NCBI RefSeq assembly: GCF_016793285.1
Contig: NZ_JAEUMO010000032.1
Location: 21,249 to 85,248, forward strand
Length of the DNA stretch: 64,000 nucleotides
Direction of reading: 5' to 3'
Source of the DNA: Phenylobacterium sp.
GTDB taxonomy: Bacteria; Pseudomonadota; Alphaproteobacteria; Caulobacterales; Caulobacteraceae
Position 1 is the stretch's first letter, and each line of letters opens with the position of its first letter. The position numbers and the translations under genes are program-made. This document shows, piece by piece, positions 1 through 9,200 of this stretch. The notes under the pieces are model-generated. The model was not told the origin of the DNA, made no database searches, and worked only from the letters and a program-made list of their open reading frames with translations.

Positions 1-194
1 ATCGCTGACTGCCATTTTTGACCCCCTTATGGCGGAGCGCCCGGCCCCGCCCGCTCGTGCCCGGCCGACCTTAGCCGCGAAATTCCTACGGGCCAGGGCT
101 ATTCGCGGACGCAGCGCCGCCTGGGCGCTTTCAGGCTTCACAAGTCGCCGTAATTTGCGACAACAGTTCGCCATAAGGGCGGTGGGGGTGTGCG
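1..194. other. Upstream region, possible start of a divergent gene
   Basis: No complete gene lies here. On the minus strand an ATG at 15..13 is preceded by AAGGGGG about nine bases upstream, so a divergent gene could begin here and run off the window edge. Only five codons are visible, so this cannot be confirmed. The rest is presumably the leader and promoter of the acetolactate-synthase-like gene; no clear promoter was recognised. Confidence 0.3.
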
Positions 195-1844
195 ATGGCT
201 ACGAAGGCGTCCGATCTGTTCGTTCAATGCCTGGAAGAGGAAGGCTGCGAATACGTCTTCGGGGTCCCGGGCGAAGAGAACCTCGACTTCCTGGACAGCC
301 TGAGCCGCTCCAAAAAGATCAAGCTGATCCTCACTCGCCACGAACAGGGCGCGGGCTTCATGGCCGCGACCTACGGACGCCACACCGGCAAGGCCGGCGT
401 CTGCGTCGCCACCCTGGGTCCGGGCGCCACGAACTTCGTGACCGCGGCGGCCTACGCGACGCTGGGCGGAATGCCGATGATGATGCTGACCGGCCAGAAG
501 CCCATCAAAAAGTCGAAGCAGGGCCGGTTCCAGATCCTCGACGTGGTCGACATGATGAAGCCGATCACGAAGTACACGCACCAGCTCGCGTCGGCCGACA
601 ACATCCCTTCGCGGGTGCGCGAGGCCTTCCGCCTCGGCCAGGAAGAGAAGCCCGGCGCCGTTCACATCGAGTTCCCCGAGGACGTGGCCGACGAGCACAC
701 CGACTCGACGCCGCTTCCGAAGAGCAATGCGCGCCGTCCGGTCGCCGACGAGAAGTCGATCCGCGCCGCGGTAAAGCGCATCGAGCAGGCGAAGTCGCCC
801 ATCCTGGTCATCGGCGCGGGCGCGAACCGCACCATGACCAGCCGCATGCTGACCCAGTTCATCGAGAAGACGGGCATCCCGTTCGTCTCGACGCAGCTCG
901 GCAAGGGCGTGGTCGATGAGACCAACCCGAAGTTCATGGGCTGCGCGGCGCTCTCGGCCGGCGATTTCGTGCATCGCGCGATCGGCGCCGCCGACCTGAT
1001 CGTCAATATCGGCCACGACGTCATCGAGAAGCCGCCGTTCTTCATGCAGCGCGGCGGGACCGAGGTGATCCACATCAACTTCCGCTCGGCCGAGGTCGAT
1101 CCGGTCTACTTCCCGCAGTACGAGGTGATCGGCGACATCGGCAACGCCATCTGGCAGATCAAGGAAGACATCCTGCCCCAGGCCTCCTGGGACTTTGCGG
1201 CGATGCACAAGGCCCGGGCGGCCGAAGTGGAACACGCGGCGAAGTACGACACCGACCAGCGCTTCCCGATCTACCCGCAGTTCCTGGTGAAGCAGATCCG
1301 CGAGGCGATGCCGGACGACGGCATCATCTGCCTGGACAACGGCGTCTATAAGATCTGGTTCGCCCGCAACTATCCGGCGCGCCGGCCGAACACCGTCCTG
1401 CTCGACAACGCGCTCGCCACCATGGGCGCCGGCCTGCCGTCCGCCATGGCCTCCAACATGGTCTATCCGGACCGCAAGGTCATGGCGATCTGCGGCGACG
1501 GCGGCTTTATGATGAACAGCCAGGAGATGGAGACCGCGGTCCGCCTGAAGCTGAACATCACCGTCCTGATCCTGAACGACAACAGCTACGGCATGATCCG
1601 CTGGAAGCAGGCGAACATGGGGTTCAAGGACTGGGGCCTGACCTACGACAACCCGGACTTCGTGAAGTACGCCGAGAGCTACGGCGCCAAGGGCTACCGG
1701 GTCGACTCGGCCGCCGCGCTGCCGAAGATCCTGCGCGAGTGCCTGGATACCCCCGGGGTCAACCTCATCGATTGCCCGGTGGACTACTCGGACAACGACT
1801 CGATCCTGAACAAGCAGATCAAGGAACTGAGCGCGGCTCTCTGA
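195..1844 (+). CDS. Acetolactate synthase large-subunit-like TPP enzyme
   Basis: Predicted cytoplasmic thiamine-diphosphate enzyme of 549 residues, the usual length for acetohydroxyacid synthase catalytic subunits. The N-terminal PYR domain has GVPGEENLDFL with the TPP-activating Glu at residue 27. The C-terminal PP domain has the TPP/Mg motif GDGGFMMNSQE followed by LNDNSYG. No small regulatory subunit (ilvN) lies beside it and an aldehyde dehydrogenase follows after 22 bp. That suggests a catabolic acetolactate synthase or another 2-oxoacid-condensing enzyme rather than the biosynthetic IlvB. The exact substrate cannot be read from the sequence. The start is the ATG at 195, preceded by a G-rich stretch. 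Confidence 0.85.
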   Translation: MATKASDLFVQCLEEEGCEYVFGVPGEENLDFLDSLSRSKKIKLILTRHEQGAGFMAATYGRHTGKAGVCVATLGPGATNFVTAAAYATLGGMPMMMLTGQKPIKKSKQGRFQILDVVDMMKPITKYTHQLASADNIPSRVREAFRLGQEEKPGAVHIEFPEDVADEHTDSTPLPKSNARRPVADEKSIRAAVKRIEQAKSPILVIGAGANRTMTSRMLTQFIEKTGIPFVSTQLGKGVVDETNPKFMGCAALSAGDFVHRAIGAADLIVNIGHDVIEKPPFFMQRGGTEVIHINFRSAEVDPVYFPQYEVIGDIGNAIWQIKEDILPQASWDFAAMHKARAAEVEHAAKYDTDQRFPIYPQFLVKQIREAMPDDGIICLDNGVYKIWFARNYPARRPNTVLLDNALATMGAGLPSAMASNMVYPDRKVMAICGDGGFMMNSQEMETAVRLKLNITVLILNDNSYGMIRWKQANMGFKDWGLTYDNPDFVKYAESYGAKGYRVDSAAALPKILRECLDTPGVNLIDCPVDYSDNDSILNKQIKELSAAL

Positions 1845-1866
1845 GCGCCTAAGGACGGACACGGAC

Positions 1867-3300
1867 ATGGTCGCCCTCAGAGACTCCTACCCGCTGTACC
1901 TGGCCAACGAGGCCCAGACCCCGAATCTCGACCTCGAGGTGACGGACAAGTACACGGGCAAGGTCGCAACCCGCGTGGCGCTGGCCAACGCGGCGATCAT
2001 CGACGCAGGCATCGCCGCGACGGTGGAAGCCGCCGAACCGATGGCGCGGATGCCGGCCTATGAGCGCCAGGCGGTGCTGCAGCACTGCGTCAACCGCTTC
2101 CACGAGCGGTTCGACGAACTCAGCTATGCCCTCTGCGTCGAGGCGGGCAAGCCGATCCGCGATTCCCGCGGCGAGGTCACCCGTCTCATCGACACCTTCC
2201 GCATCGCCGCGGAAGAGTCGGTGCGGATGACCGGCGAGGTGCAGCCGCTGGACATCTCGCCCCGCGCCAGGGGCTACCAGGGCATGTGGAAGCGCGTGCC
2301 GATCGGCCCCTGCTCGTTCATCAGCCCCTTCAACTTCCCGCTGAACCTGGCGGCCCACAAGATCGCGCCGGCGATCGCCGTCGGCTGCCCGTTCGTGATG
2401 AAGCCCGCCTCGCGCACCCCGCTGGGCGCCATCATCATGGGCGAGATTCTGGCCGAGACGAACCTGCCCAAGGGGGCGTTCTCGATCCTTCCGGCGCAGC
2501 GCGACGGGGCCGACCTCTTCACCACCGACGACCGGTTGAAACTGCTCTCGTTCACCGGCTCGCCCGGCGTCGGCTGGGACCTGAAGGCCAAGGCCGGCAA
2601 GAAGAAGGTGGTGCTGGAGCTGGGCGGCAACGCCGCGGTGATCGTGGACGCCGACACCGACCTCGACGACGCGGTCGAGCGCATCATCTTCGGCGCCTTC
2701 TACCAGTCGGGCCAGAGCTGCATCGGCGTCCAGCGGATCATCATCCACGCCGACATCTACGACACCCTGCGCGACCGCCTGGTGGCCAAGACCAGGACGC
2801 TGATCGCCGGCGACCCGCACAAGGAAGAGACCTTCGTGGGTCCGATGATCGACGTGAAGGAAGCCTCGCGCCTGGATAGCTGGATCCAGGCCGCGGTCGC
2901 CGAGGGCGCCAGGCTGCTCTGCGGCGGCAGGCGCGACGGCGCCATGCTGGAGGCCACCCTGCTGGAGGGCGTCGGGCGCAAGGCGGCGCTCTATGCCGAG
3001 GAGGCGTTCGGCCCGGTGGCGATCCTGTCGAAGTTCACCGACTTCAAGGACGCGCTCGCCGAGGTGAACGATTCAAAGTTCGGTCTCCAGACAGGCGTCT
3101 TTACGCGCGACCTCTACAAGATGCTCGAAGCGTGGGACCATCTGGATGTGGGCGGAGTCGTCATCGGCGACGTCCCCAGCTACCGGGTCGACAACATGCC
3201 TTACGGCGGTGTGAAGGACTCGGGGCTCGGTCGAGAGGGCGTCAGGTTTGCGATGGAGGACATGACGGAAATTCGCAACCTGGTCATCCGCCGGCGTTAA
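1867..3300 (+). CDS. NAD(P)-dependent aldehyde dehydrogenase
   Basis: Aldehyde dehydrogenase superfamily, 477 residues, full length. It oxidises an aldehyde to the acid or acyl-CoA. The catalytic Cys is residue 285 in SGQSCIG and the general-base Glu is residue 251 in LELGGN. The Rossmann region with FNFPLNL and MKPASRTPL and the late EEAFGPVA motif are all present. It lies 22 bp after the acetolactate-synthase-like gene and is almost certainly co-transcribed. The pair may therefore work on one carbon route, with the TPP enzyme producing or consuming a compound connected to this aldehyde. Overall it resembles semialdehyde or lactaldehyde dehydrogenases, but the substrate is not determinable here. 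Confidence 0.88.
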   Translation: MVALRDSYPLYLANEAQTPNLDLEVTDKYTGKVATRVALANAAIIDAGIAATVEAAEPMARMPAYERQAVLQHCVNRFHERFDELSYALCVEAGKPIRDSRGEVTRLIDTFRIAAEESVRMTGEVQPLDISPRARGYQGMWKRVPIGPCSFISPFNFPLNLAAHKIAPAIAVGCPFVMKPASRTPLGAIIMGEILAETNLPKGAFSILPAQRDGADLFTTDDRLKLLSFTGSPGVGWDLKAKAGKKKVVLELGGNAAVIVDADTDLDDAVERIIFGAFYQSGQSCIGVQRIIIHADIYDTLRDRLVAKTRTLIAGDPHKEETFVGPMIDVKEASRLDSWIQAAVAEGARLLCGGRRDGAMLEATLLEGVGRKAALYAEEAFGPVAILSKFTDFKDALAEVNDSKFGLQTGVFTRDLYKMLEAWDHLDVGGVVIGDVPSYRVDNMPYGGVKDSGLGREGVRFAMEDMTEIRNLVIRRR

Positions 3301-3353
3301 GCCTGCGTATCTGAGTTCGGGACAGTGTGCGCGCTGCTTGGGGAGGCGGCTTC

Positions 3354-4187
3354 GTGTTGACGGTAGCGCAGATCACCGATCTGCATGTCACCACCGAGAA
3401 GGATCCGCTTAACCAGAAGCGGAACGAAGATCGTCTGCGCCAGACGATGAAGACGATTCATGCCCTGCGCCCGCGCCCGGTGGCCATCATCGCCAGCGGC
3501 GACCTCGTCGACCGGGGCGAGATCGAGGAATACTACGAACTCAAGCGTCTGATGGATGAGAGCGAGATCCCCATCTACTACGCGCTCGGCAACCACGACG
3601 GCCGCGAGGCCTTCCTGCAGGTGTTCTCGGGCCCCGGCGCCCAGACAGACGAAAATGGCTATGTGCAGTATGCTGTCGATTTCGGCCCATTCCGCATGGT
3701 GGTCATGGACACCCTGGAGGGCCCGAACCACGGCGAGTACGACGAGAAGCGCGCCGCCTGGCTCGCCAGGACGCTCGACGAGGCGCCGGACCAGCCCACC
3801 GCGATCATCCTGCACCATCCGCCCATCCCGAGCGGGATCCGCTGGATGGATCCCGATCCGAAGTCGCCCTGGATCGTGCGCCTCGAAGGCGTGCTGAAGG
3901 GCCGTGACCAGATCCAGGTCATGATGTGCGGCCACATCCACCGGGCGTTCAACGGCCTCTTCGCGGGCCACATGGTCGCCTCGGCGCCCGCGACGTCCAT
4001 CCAGCTCACCCTCGACCTCACCGAGGTCGACATGCATGTGCCCGACGGCCGCGAGATCCTCGTGGAGGAGCCGCCGGGCTTCCAGCTCCTGATGGCGCAC
4101 GAGGGCCACCTGACGACGCATTGCTGCCTCGCCGGCGACTTCACGCCCGCCGTCACCTACAATTTCCCCTTCCGGAAGCTCGCCTGA
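3354..4187 (+). CDS. CpdA-like metallophosphoesterase (cyclic nucleotide phosphodiesterase)
   Basis: Calcineurin-like metallophosphoesterase with the complete metal-binding set in order: TDLH near the N-terminus, SGDLVDRG, GNHD, LHHPP and GHIHR. This order and the length (277 residues) fit class III 3',5'-cAMP phosphodiesterases such as CpdA. An in-frame GTG exists at 3327. I prefer the GTG at 3354 because GGGAGG sits seven bases before it and the protein then opens directly with the first beta strand and TDLH. Three bases after its stop begins a CHASE2 adenylate/guanylate cyclase-type gene, so synthesis and breakdown of a cyclic nucleotide may be encoded together. Substrate is inferred from family and context. 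Confidence 0.85.
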   Translation: MLTVAQITDLHVTTEKDPLNQKRNEDRLRQTMKTIHALRPRPVAIIASGDLVDRGEIEEYYELKRLMDESEIPIYYALGNHDGREAFLQVFSGPGAQTDENGYVQYAVDFGPFRMVVMDTLEGPNHGEYDEKRAAWLARTLDEAPDQPTAIILHHPPIPSGIRWMDPDPKSPWIVRLEGVLKGRDQIQVMMCGHIHRAFNGLFAGHMVASAPATSIQLTLDLTEVDMHVPDGREILVEEPPGFQLLMAHEGHLTTHCCLAGDFTPAVTYNFPFRKLA

Positions 4188-4190
4188 CCC

Positions 4191-6068
4191 ATGCCGGGAA
4201 CGGTCAAGCGCCGCGGTCCGATGGGATGGTTGCTCGCGCGGCTCGATCAGGTGCGCGCGAAGGGCGGCAAGGGCCTGGCCGACGCCGTGGTGCTCCTGGG
4301 GGTCACCGTCGTCGCCGCCGTGGCGGCGCTGCTGCTCAACACCGCGACGCCCATCGTCGTGGTGGAGAACCTCACCTACGACATGCGCATGGCCCTGGGC
4401 GTGCCGCCGGCCCAGCCGAAGACCTTCGCCATCATCAAGGTCGACGACATGGCGCTGGAGGCGATGCGCAACTCGACGCCGTGCCGTTGCCTGTCGCCGA
4501 TCGACAAGCTGTGGCTGGCCGACGTGATGGTCGCGCTCGACAAGAAGGGCGTTAAGGCGATCGGCGTCGACTATCTGCTCGACACCTGGGCCTCGGACGA
4601 GGAGTTCAAGGCCTTCCAGGACCGCATCAAGGACGTGAAGGCGCCGATCGTGGCGGTGGTCGATCCGGCGATGACGCCGGGCGTCGACTTCCCCGTCGAC
4701 CCGAAGATCCACTATTCGGACGCCCGCGCCCTGATCGTGTCGGACTACGACAGCTTCGTGCGCCGCTACGACCCGCGGCCCGGCAAGACGCTGGCCCTGG
4801 CCACCGAGGTCGGCGTCCAGGCCGTGGGGCTGAAGCCGCCGACCAAGCCGTTCAACCTCCGCTACCGCGCGCCGGACCCCAACGTGGAGGGCGAGAACGC
4901 GGGCGCCATCGCACCGTCCTACTCGGCCGCCCTCGTCGACTTCGTGCCGCCCGAGCAGTTGAAGGACCGGATCGTCTTCATCGGCCGCACGACCCGCTCG
5001 GCCAGCGCCGACGCGGACACGCCGGTCGAAGACATGCACATGACGCCGCTCAGGTTCCTGAGCGGCCACTTCCGCGGCACGCCGGGCGTGGAGGTCCACG
5101 TCCACGCCCTCTCGCAGATGATGGCGGGCGACAAGGTGCGTATCCCCGCCGCCGGCTGGACCGCCGTGATCGCCCTGTTCTCAGCCTTCTGCGGCGCGCT
5201 GATCGGGCGGTCCACACAGAGCTGGTGGGTATCGGTCGGCATCGTCCTGCTCGGGATGGGCGCGGGCGCGGTCGGCGCGTGGGCGCTCTACGCGTTCGCC
5301 GCGCTCATGGTCCCGATGACCGCGCCGGCGATTTCCTTCGCGTTCGGCTTCTTCATCCTCTCGCGCCTATCGGCGGCCGAGTTGCAGAACCAACGCGCCT
5401 TCTATTCGTCGACGCTGGAGCGCTATCTCGCCCCGCAGGTCATCGACCGGATGGTGGGCGGCCAGGAGCAGGTGAAGATCGGCGCGGAGGAGCGCGAGAT
5501 CACCGTGATGATCTCCGACCTGGAGAACTTCTCGAACCTCGTCGCCAGCCTGCCGCTCGAGACTTTCGAGGGCGTGATCAACGAGTACTTCGACGGCGTG
5601 ATCGACATCCTCTGGAAGCACGAGGCGATGATCGACAAGATGACCGGCGACGGCATCATCGCGATCTTCGGCGCCCCCGTGCCGTCCGACGACCACGCGG
5701 ACCGCGCCATCGCCTGCTGCCGCGAGATCGACACCTACGCGCTGGCGATCCGCGAGAAGATGATCGAGCGCGGCATCAAGTTCGGCTACACCCGCATGGG
5801 CGTATCGAGCGGCATCGGCCTGGTGGGCAACTTCGGCGGCGAGCGCCGGTTCAACTACACGGCCTACGGCGAGGTGGTGGTGATCGCCGCGCGGCTGGAG
5901 GCGGCCAACAAGACCTTCGGCACGCGCATCCTGTTCTCGGGCGACACCCTGAAGCTCGCCAGGATCAACGTCCCGATCGAGGCGGTCGGCGAGATCGACC
6001 TCAAGGGCGTGCCGGTGCCGATCCCCGCCTACACGACGCCCACGACGGCCGACGTTCCGCGGGCGTAG
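4191..6068 (+). CDS. CHASE2-domain class III nucleotidyl cyclase, atypical active site
   Basis: Membrane protein of 625 residues. Order: one N-terminal transmembrane helix, an extracytoplasmic CHASE2 sensor (about residues 55-320), two or three transmembrane helices (about 325-400), then a cytoplasmic class III cyclase domain (about 430-610). Metal-binding Asp443 and Asp487, the purine-recognising Lys483 and Thr557 (a class IIIb-type pairing for ATP) and the transition-state Arg568 are present. The transition-state Asn expected four residues before that Arg is Val564, so catalysis may be weak or lost. It starts three bases after the CpdA-like gene and is surely in the same operon. An extracellular signal probably acts through CHASE2; the ligand is unknown. 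Confidence 0.88.
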   Translation: MPGTVKRRGPMGWLLARLDQVRAKGGKGLADAVVLLGVTVVAAVAALLLNTATPIVVVENLTYDMRMALGVPPAQPKTFAIIKVDDMALEAMRNSTPCRCLSPIDKLWLADVMVALDKKGVKAIGVDYLLDTWASDEEFKAFQDRIKDVKAPIVAVVDPAMTPGVDFPVDPKIHYSDARALIVSDYDSFVRRYDPRPGKTLALATEVGVQAVGLKPPTKPFNLRYRAPDPNVEGENAGAIAPSYSAALVDFVPPEQLKDRIVFIGRTTRSASADADTPVEDMHMTPLRFLSGHFRGTPGVEVHVHALSQMMAGDKVRIPAAGWTAVIALFSAFCGALIGRSTQSWWVSVGIVLLGMGAGAVGAWALYAFAALMVPMTAPAISFAFGFFILSRLSAAELQNQRAFYSSTLERYLAPQVIDRMVGGQEQVKIGAEEREITVMISDLENFSNLVASLPLETFEGVINEYFDGVIDILWKHEAMIDKMTGDGIIAIFGAPVPSDDHADRAIACCREIDTYALAIREKMIERGIKFGYTRMGVSSGIGLVGNFGGERRFNYTAYGEVVVIAARLEAANKTFGTRILFSGDTLKLARINVPIEAVGEIDLKGVPVPIPAYTTPTTADVPRA

Positions 6069-6090
6069 CCCAACCCCGCCTCCACCCGCC

Positions 6091-6134
6091 TCGATCCTTC
6101 GAACCGCTCATGCGCGTGCATGCGAGGATGAACG
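6091..6134. repeat. Weak palindromic intergenic element
   Basis: An imperfect inverted arrangement, ATCCTTCG against CGAGGATGA, surrounds CTCATGCGCGTGCATGCGAG. It resembles the dispersed ATCCTTCG...AGGATGA palindromes seen in alphaproteobacterial intergenic regions. It lies between two convergent genes and could help end transcription. Confidence 0.3.
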
Positions 6135-6206
6135 GTATTGCGGGCTGCGGGCCTCCGGCTCCGACCCGGCTGAGCCGAGCGCCCGGGCGCGACGGCGAGG
6201 CCGGGC

Positions 6207-9200
6207 TCAGCGGTCGGCGTTGGCGCGGTTCACGGGGACGCCGAGCCAGGCGGTCATGTCGGGCTCGTCGGTGACGCGGTAGGGGCGGCCCCAGCGGTCG
6301 GTGAAGAAGCGCTCCATCTCGGCCCGGTTGAACGGCCGCGAGCCGAGGCGTCCGAAGATCGCCATCTGCCCGCCGGTCTCGTCCACCGCGCGGTCACGGT
6401 CGAGGCCCTTGGAGAGCGCGAGCGCGGCGCCGTCCGTCTTCGCCCAGGCGATGAGCTCGGGCATCGGCTTCGGCGAGAAACCGTAGAAGTTCGGCTGGCT
6501 GGACGGGCTGGTGAGTTGCAGCACCTTCAGGCCGTTCCGCCCGTCGGCGACGTAGGCGAAGAGCGAGGCGTTCGTGGAGCCCACGACCACGTCCTCGGCG
6601 TCGTTCAACTGGCCGTCGGCATCGAACTTCCGATAGAGGCGCGGCCGTTCCGGGCTGGTCACGTCGACGATGACCAGGCCGTCCTTCTTGGCCGCCACGT
6701 AGGCGTAGGTCCGGGCCACATAGACGCGCCGCGCATCGACCAGCGGGATGGTCGCGCCCTCCACCAGCCGGGGCTGGTCGAGCTTCGTGACGTCCAGCAC
6801 TTCCAAGCCGCGCTGGGTCGTGACCCAGAGGTAGCGGAACTGAAGCGCCGAGGCGCGCACGTCGGGCAGCGGCACGGTCGTCAGGTGGCGCGGCTTCAGG
6901 GGATCGGTCAGGTCGACCACGACCAGGCCCGCATCGGCGGCGATGTAGGCGATGCTGCCGCCCAGCGTGATGTGGCGCGCGCCCTTGAGCACCCCGCCCT
7001 CGTTCCAGGTGACCGCGCGCTTCAGCATGTTGTTGCGCGGATCGCCGTCGGCCAGCGTGTTCACGTTGACGAGGATGAGCCCCTCCTCGGCGTCGGTGAT
7101 CACTGCGTAGGAGTAGATCGGGTGGAACTTCTGCTCCTGGTTGGCCTGGAGCAGCGTGGTGTCCTGGCCGGTGACGGCGTCCTTCACCTTCATCTGCTGC
7201 ATGTGCTCGTTGCGCAGCGGCGCGATGTTCTGGTTCGTCGGCAGCGCCATGCAGGTGGCGTTCTTCGACGCGACCCGCGTGTCATGGCCCAGCGCCGAGA
7301 ACGGCGCGGTGATGATCGGCTGCGAGACGCTCTTGTTGGCGATCGAGGCCACGTCGTAGGCGCGGAAGCCGCCCTTCCCTTCGGCGACGAACATGTACTC
7401 GCCGCGCAACTGGAGGCAGCGGGCCGCGCCGCCGGACTTGTGGCTGACCTTGCGGATCCACTCGGCCGACTCTTCTTCCTGGTGGCCCGTCACGCCGTTG
7501 GGGAACGGGCCGCCGCGGACGCGGTCCCTGATCTCGCGGCCGTTCTTCTCGACATGGTCCTTGTAGTAGTCGGGATAGGCGTACTTCTGGAGGTACGACC
7601 CGAAGACGGCCTGCGGCTCGCTCCACTCGCTGACCCGGACCGCCTCGATGGCGCCATCCAGGCCCACCCAGGCGTTCTGGCCGACGAAGTTCACGTAGTT
7701 GGTCCCGAGCAGCAGCAACTGGGCCATGATGGCGTTGTTGTCGTTCGCCGCCGAGACGTGGCAGTCCGAGCAGGTCTTGGTCTCGGTCTTGCGCACCGTA
7801 TGCGGGAAGTGCGGCGCAAACGCCTGGCTGGAGTAGCCGGAGGCGGCGATCGGCGGCTGCTGGGTGTAGATCCGCTCGCGGTTGACGTTCGTCGACGACA
7901 GGACGAGCGCCGACGAGGAGCGGACCGGGGCGATGGTGTTGCCCTTCACGGTCGAGTGGACGCCCAACTGGTACATGTCGTCGCGCGCAACCTGCGGGTT
8001 GTAGGTCGCATAGTTGCGGGTCTCGATGCCCTCGAACTTGTGGGTCGTCGTCTTCCAGTTGGCCTCGATGGGCAGGTGGCAGCCCGCGCACGCCGTCGTC
8101 CACGACGAGTGGCAGGCGAAGCACTCCATTTCCTCGTCCTTGTGGGCGCGGTCTCCGGCGGCGACGCCGGGGCCCCAGGCGAACGGGCGCCCGTCCTGGC
8201 TGATGCGGCTCATCAGCTTGGCGCGGGCCGACCTGGCGTTGAAGTCGGGGCTGGTGCGGTCGACCGAGTCCTTGGTCAGGTGTATGCGCCACTCGAGCTT
8301 GGGATCCAGCAGCGACCGCTGGACCAGCACGCGGCGGCCGTCCTGCTCGACCCACTCGAAGCGGCGCTGGCCGTCGGGGTTGCGCAGCAGGCTCAGGTCG
8401 TTGCCCTTCACGTCGGCCGCCGGGCCCGAGGTGCGCAGCGTCGGATAGGCGTCGGCGGTGCCGTGGCAGTCCTTGCAGCGGATTTCGACCGAGTTGGCGA
8501 CCTCGCCCATGATGAGGCCCGAGCCATGGCTGTCCTGGGCGAAGTGGCAGTCGGCGCACTGCATGCCCTTCTCGGCGTGGATGTCCATCATGTGGACGGC
8601 CTTGCCCGGCTGCTTGCCCACCTCGGGGAACTGGGGCTCGCCCTTCCGGCGCCACTTCTCGGGGTCGTCGTTGGCGACGATCTTGCCTTCGGCGTCCAGC
8701 AGGTTGCCTTCGCGGTCGCGCTTGAAGATGCCGCGGAAGTTCCAGCCGTGGCCGTGGTAGTCGGCGAACTGGGTGTCCTTCAGCTTGGCGTTCAGGTCGA
8801 AGACGTTGCGCAGGAAGTCGAGGTCGGCCCACAGCCCGCGGGGCGCGGCGCCCTCGGGGTTGCGGTCGAGGACGTGGCGGATCTCCTCGGACGTCGGGTA
8901 CTTCTGCCGCTCGGGCCACATGAAGGGCGCGTCGGACTCGTAGTCCCACATCGTGTAGCCGAGGTAGGTGTTCATGAACATGTTCGGCTGGTGCATGTGG
9001 CAATTCATGCACTGGGCCGTCGGGATCGCGCGCGTGAAGTAGTGCTTGATCGGGTGGCCCGACTGGTCCTTCGGGATCGTCGGGTCGACCTGGGCCGAGG
9101 CGCCGTCGCGGCCGTACTTCGCCCAGGTGAGGCTGGCCTGCTGCTGGCGGTTGTTCGCATAGACCACATGGCAGGACGCGCAGCCCGACGAGCGGTAGTC

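Noticed and set aside
138-1868. Long antisense open frame (576 codons) opposite the acetolactate-synthase-like gene
   Set aside because: It is a mirror of a strongly conserved enzyme gene. High G+C leaves few stop codons on the other strand, and the translation is rich in Arg, Val, His and Asp with no fold or motif.
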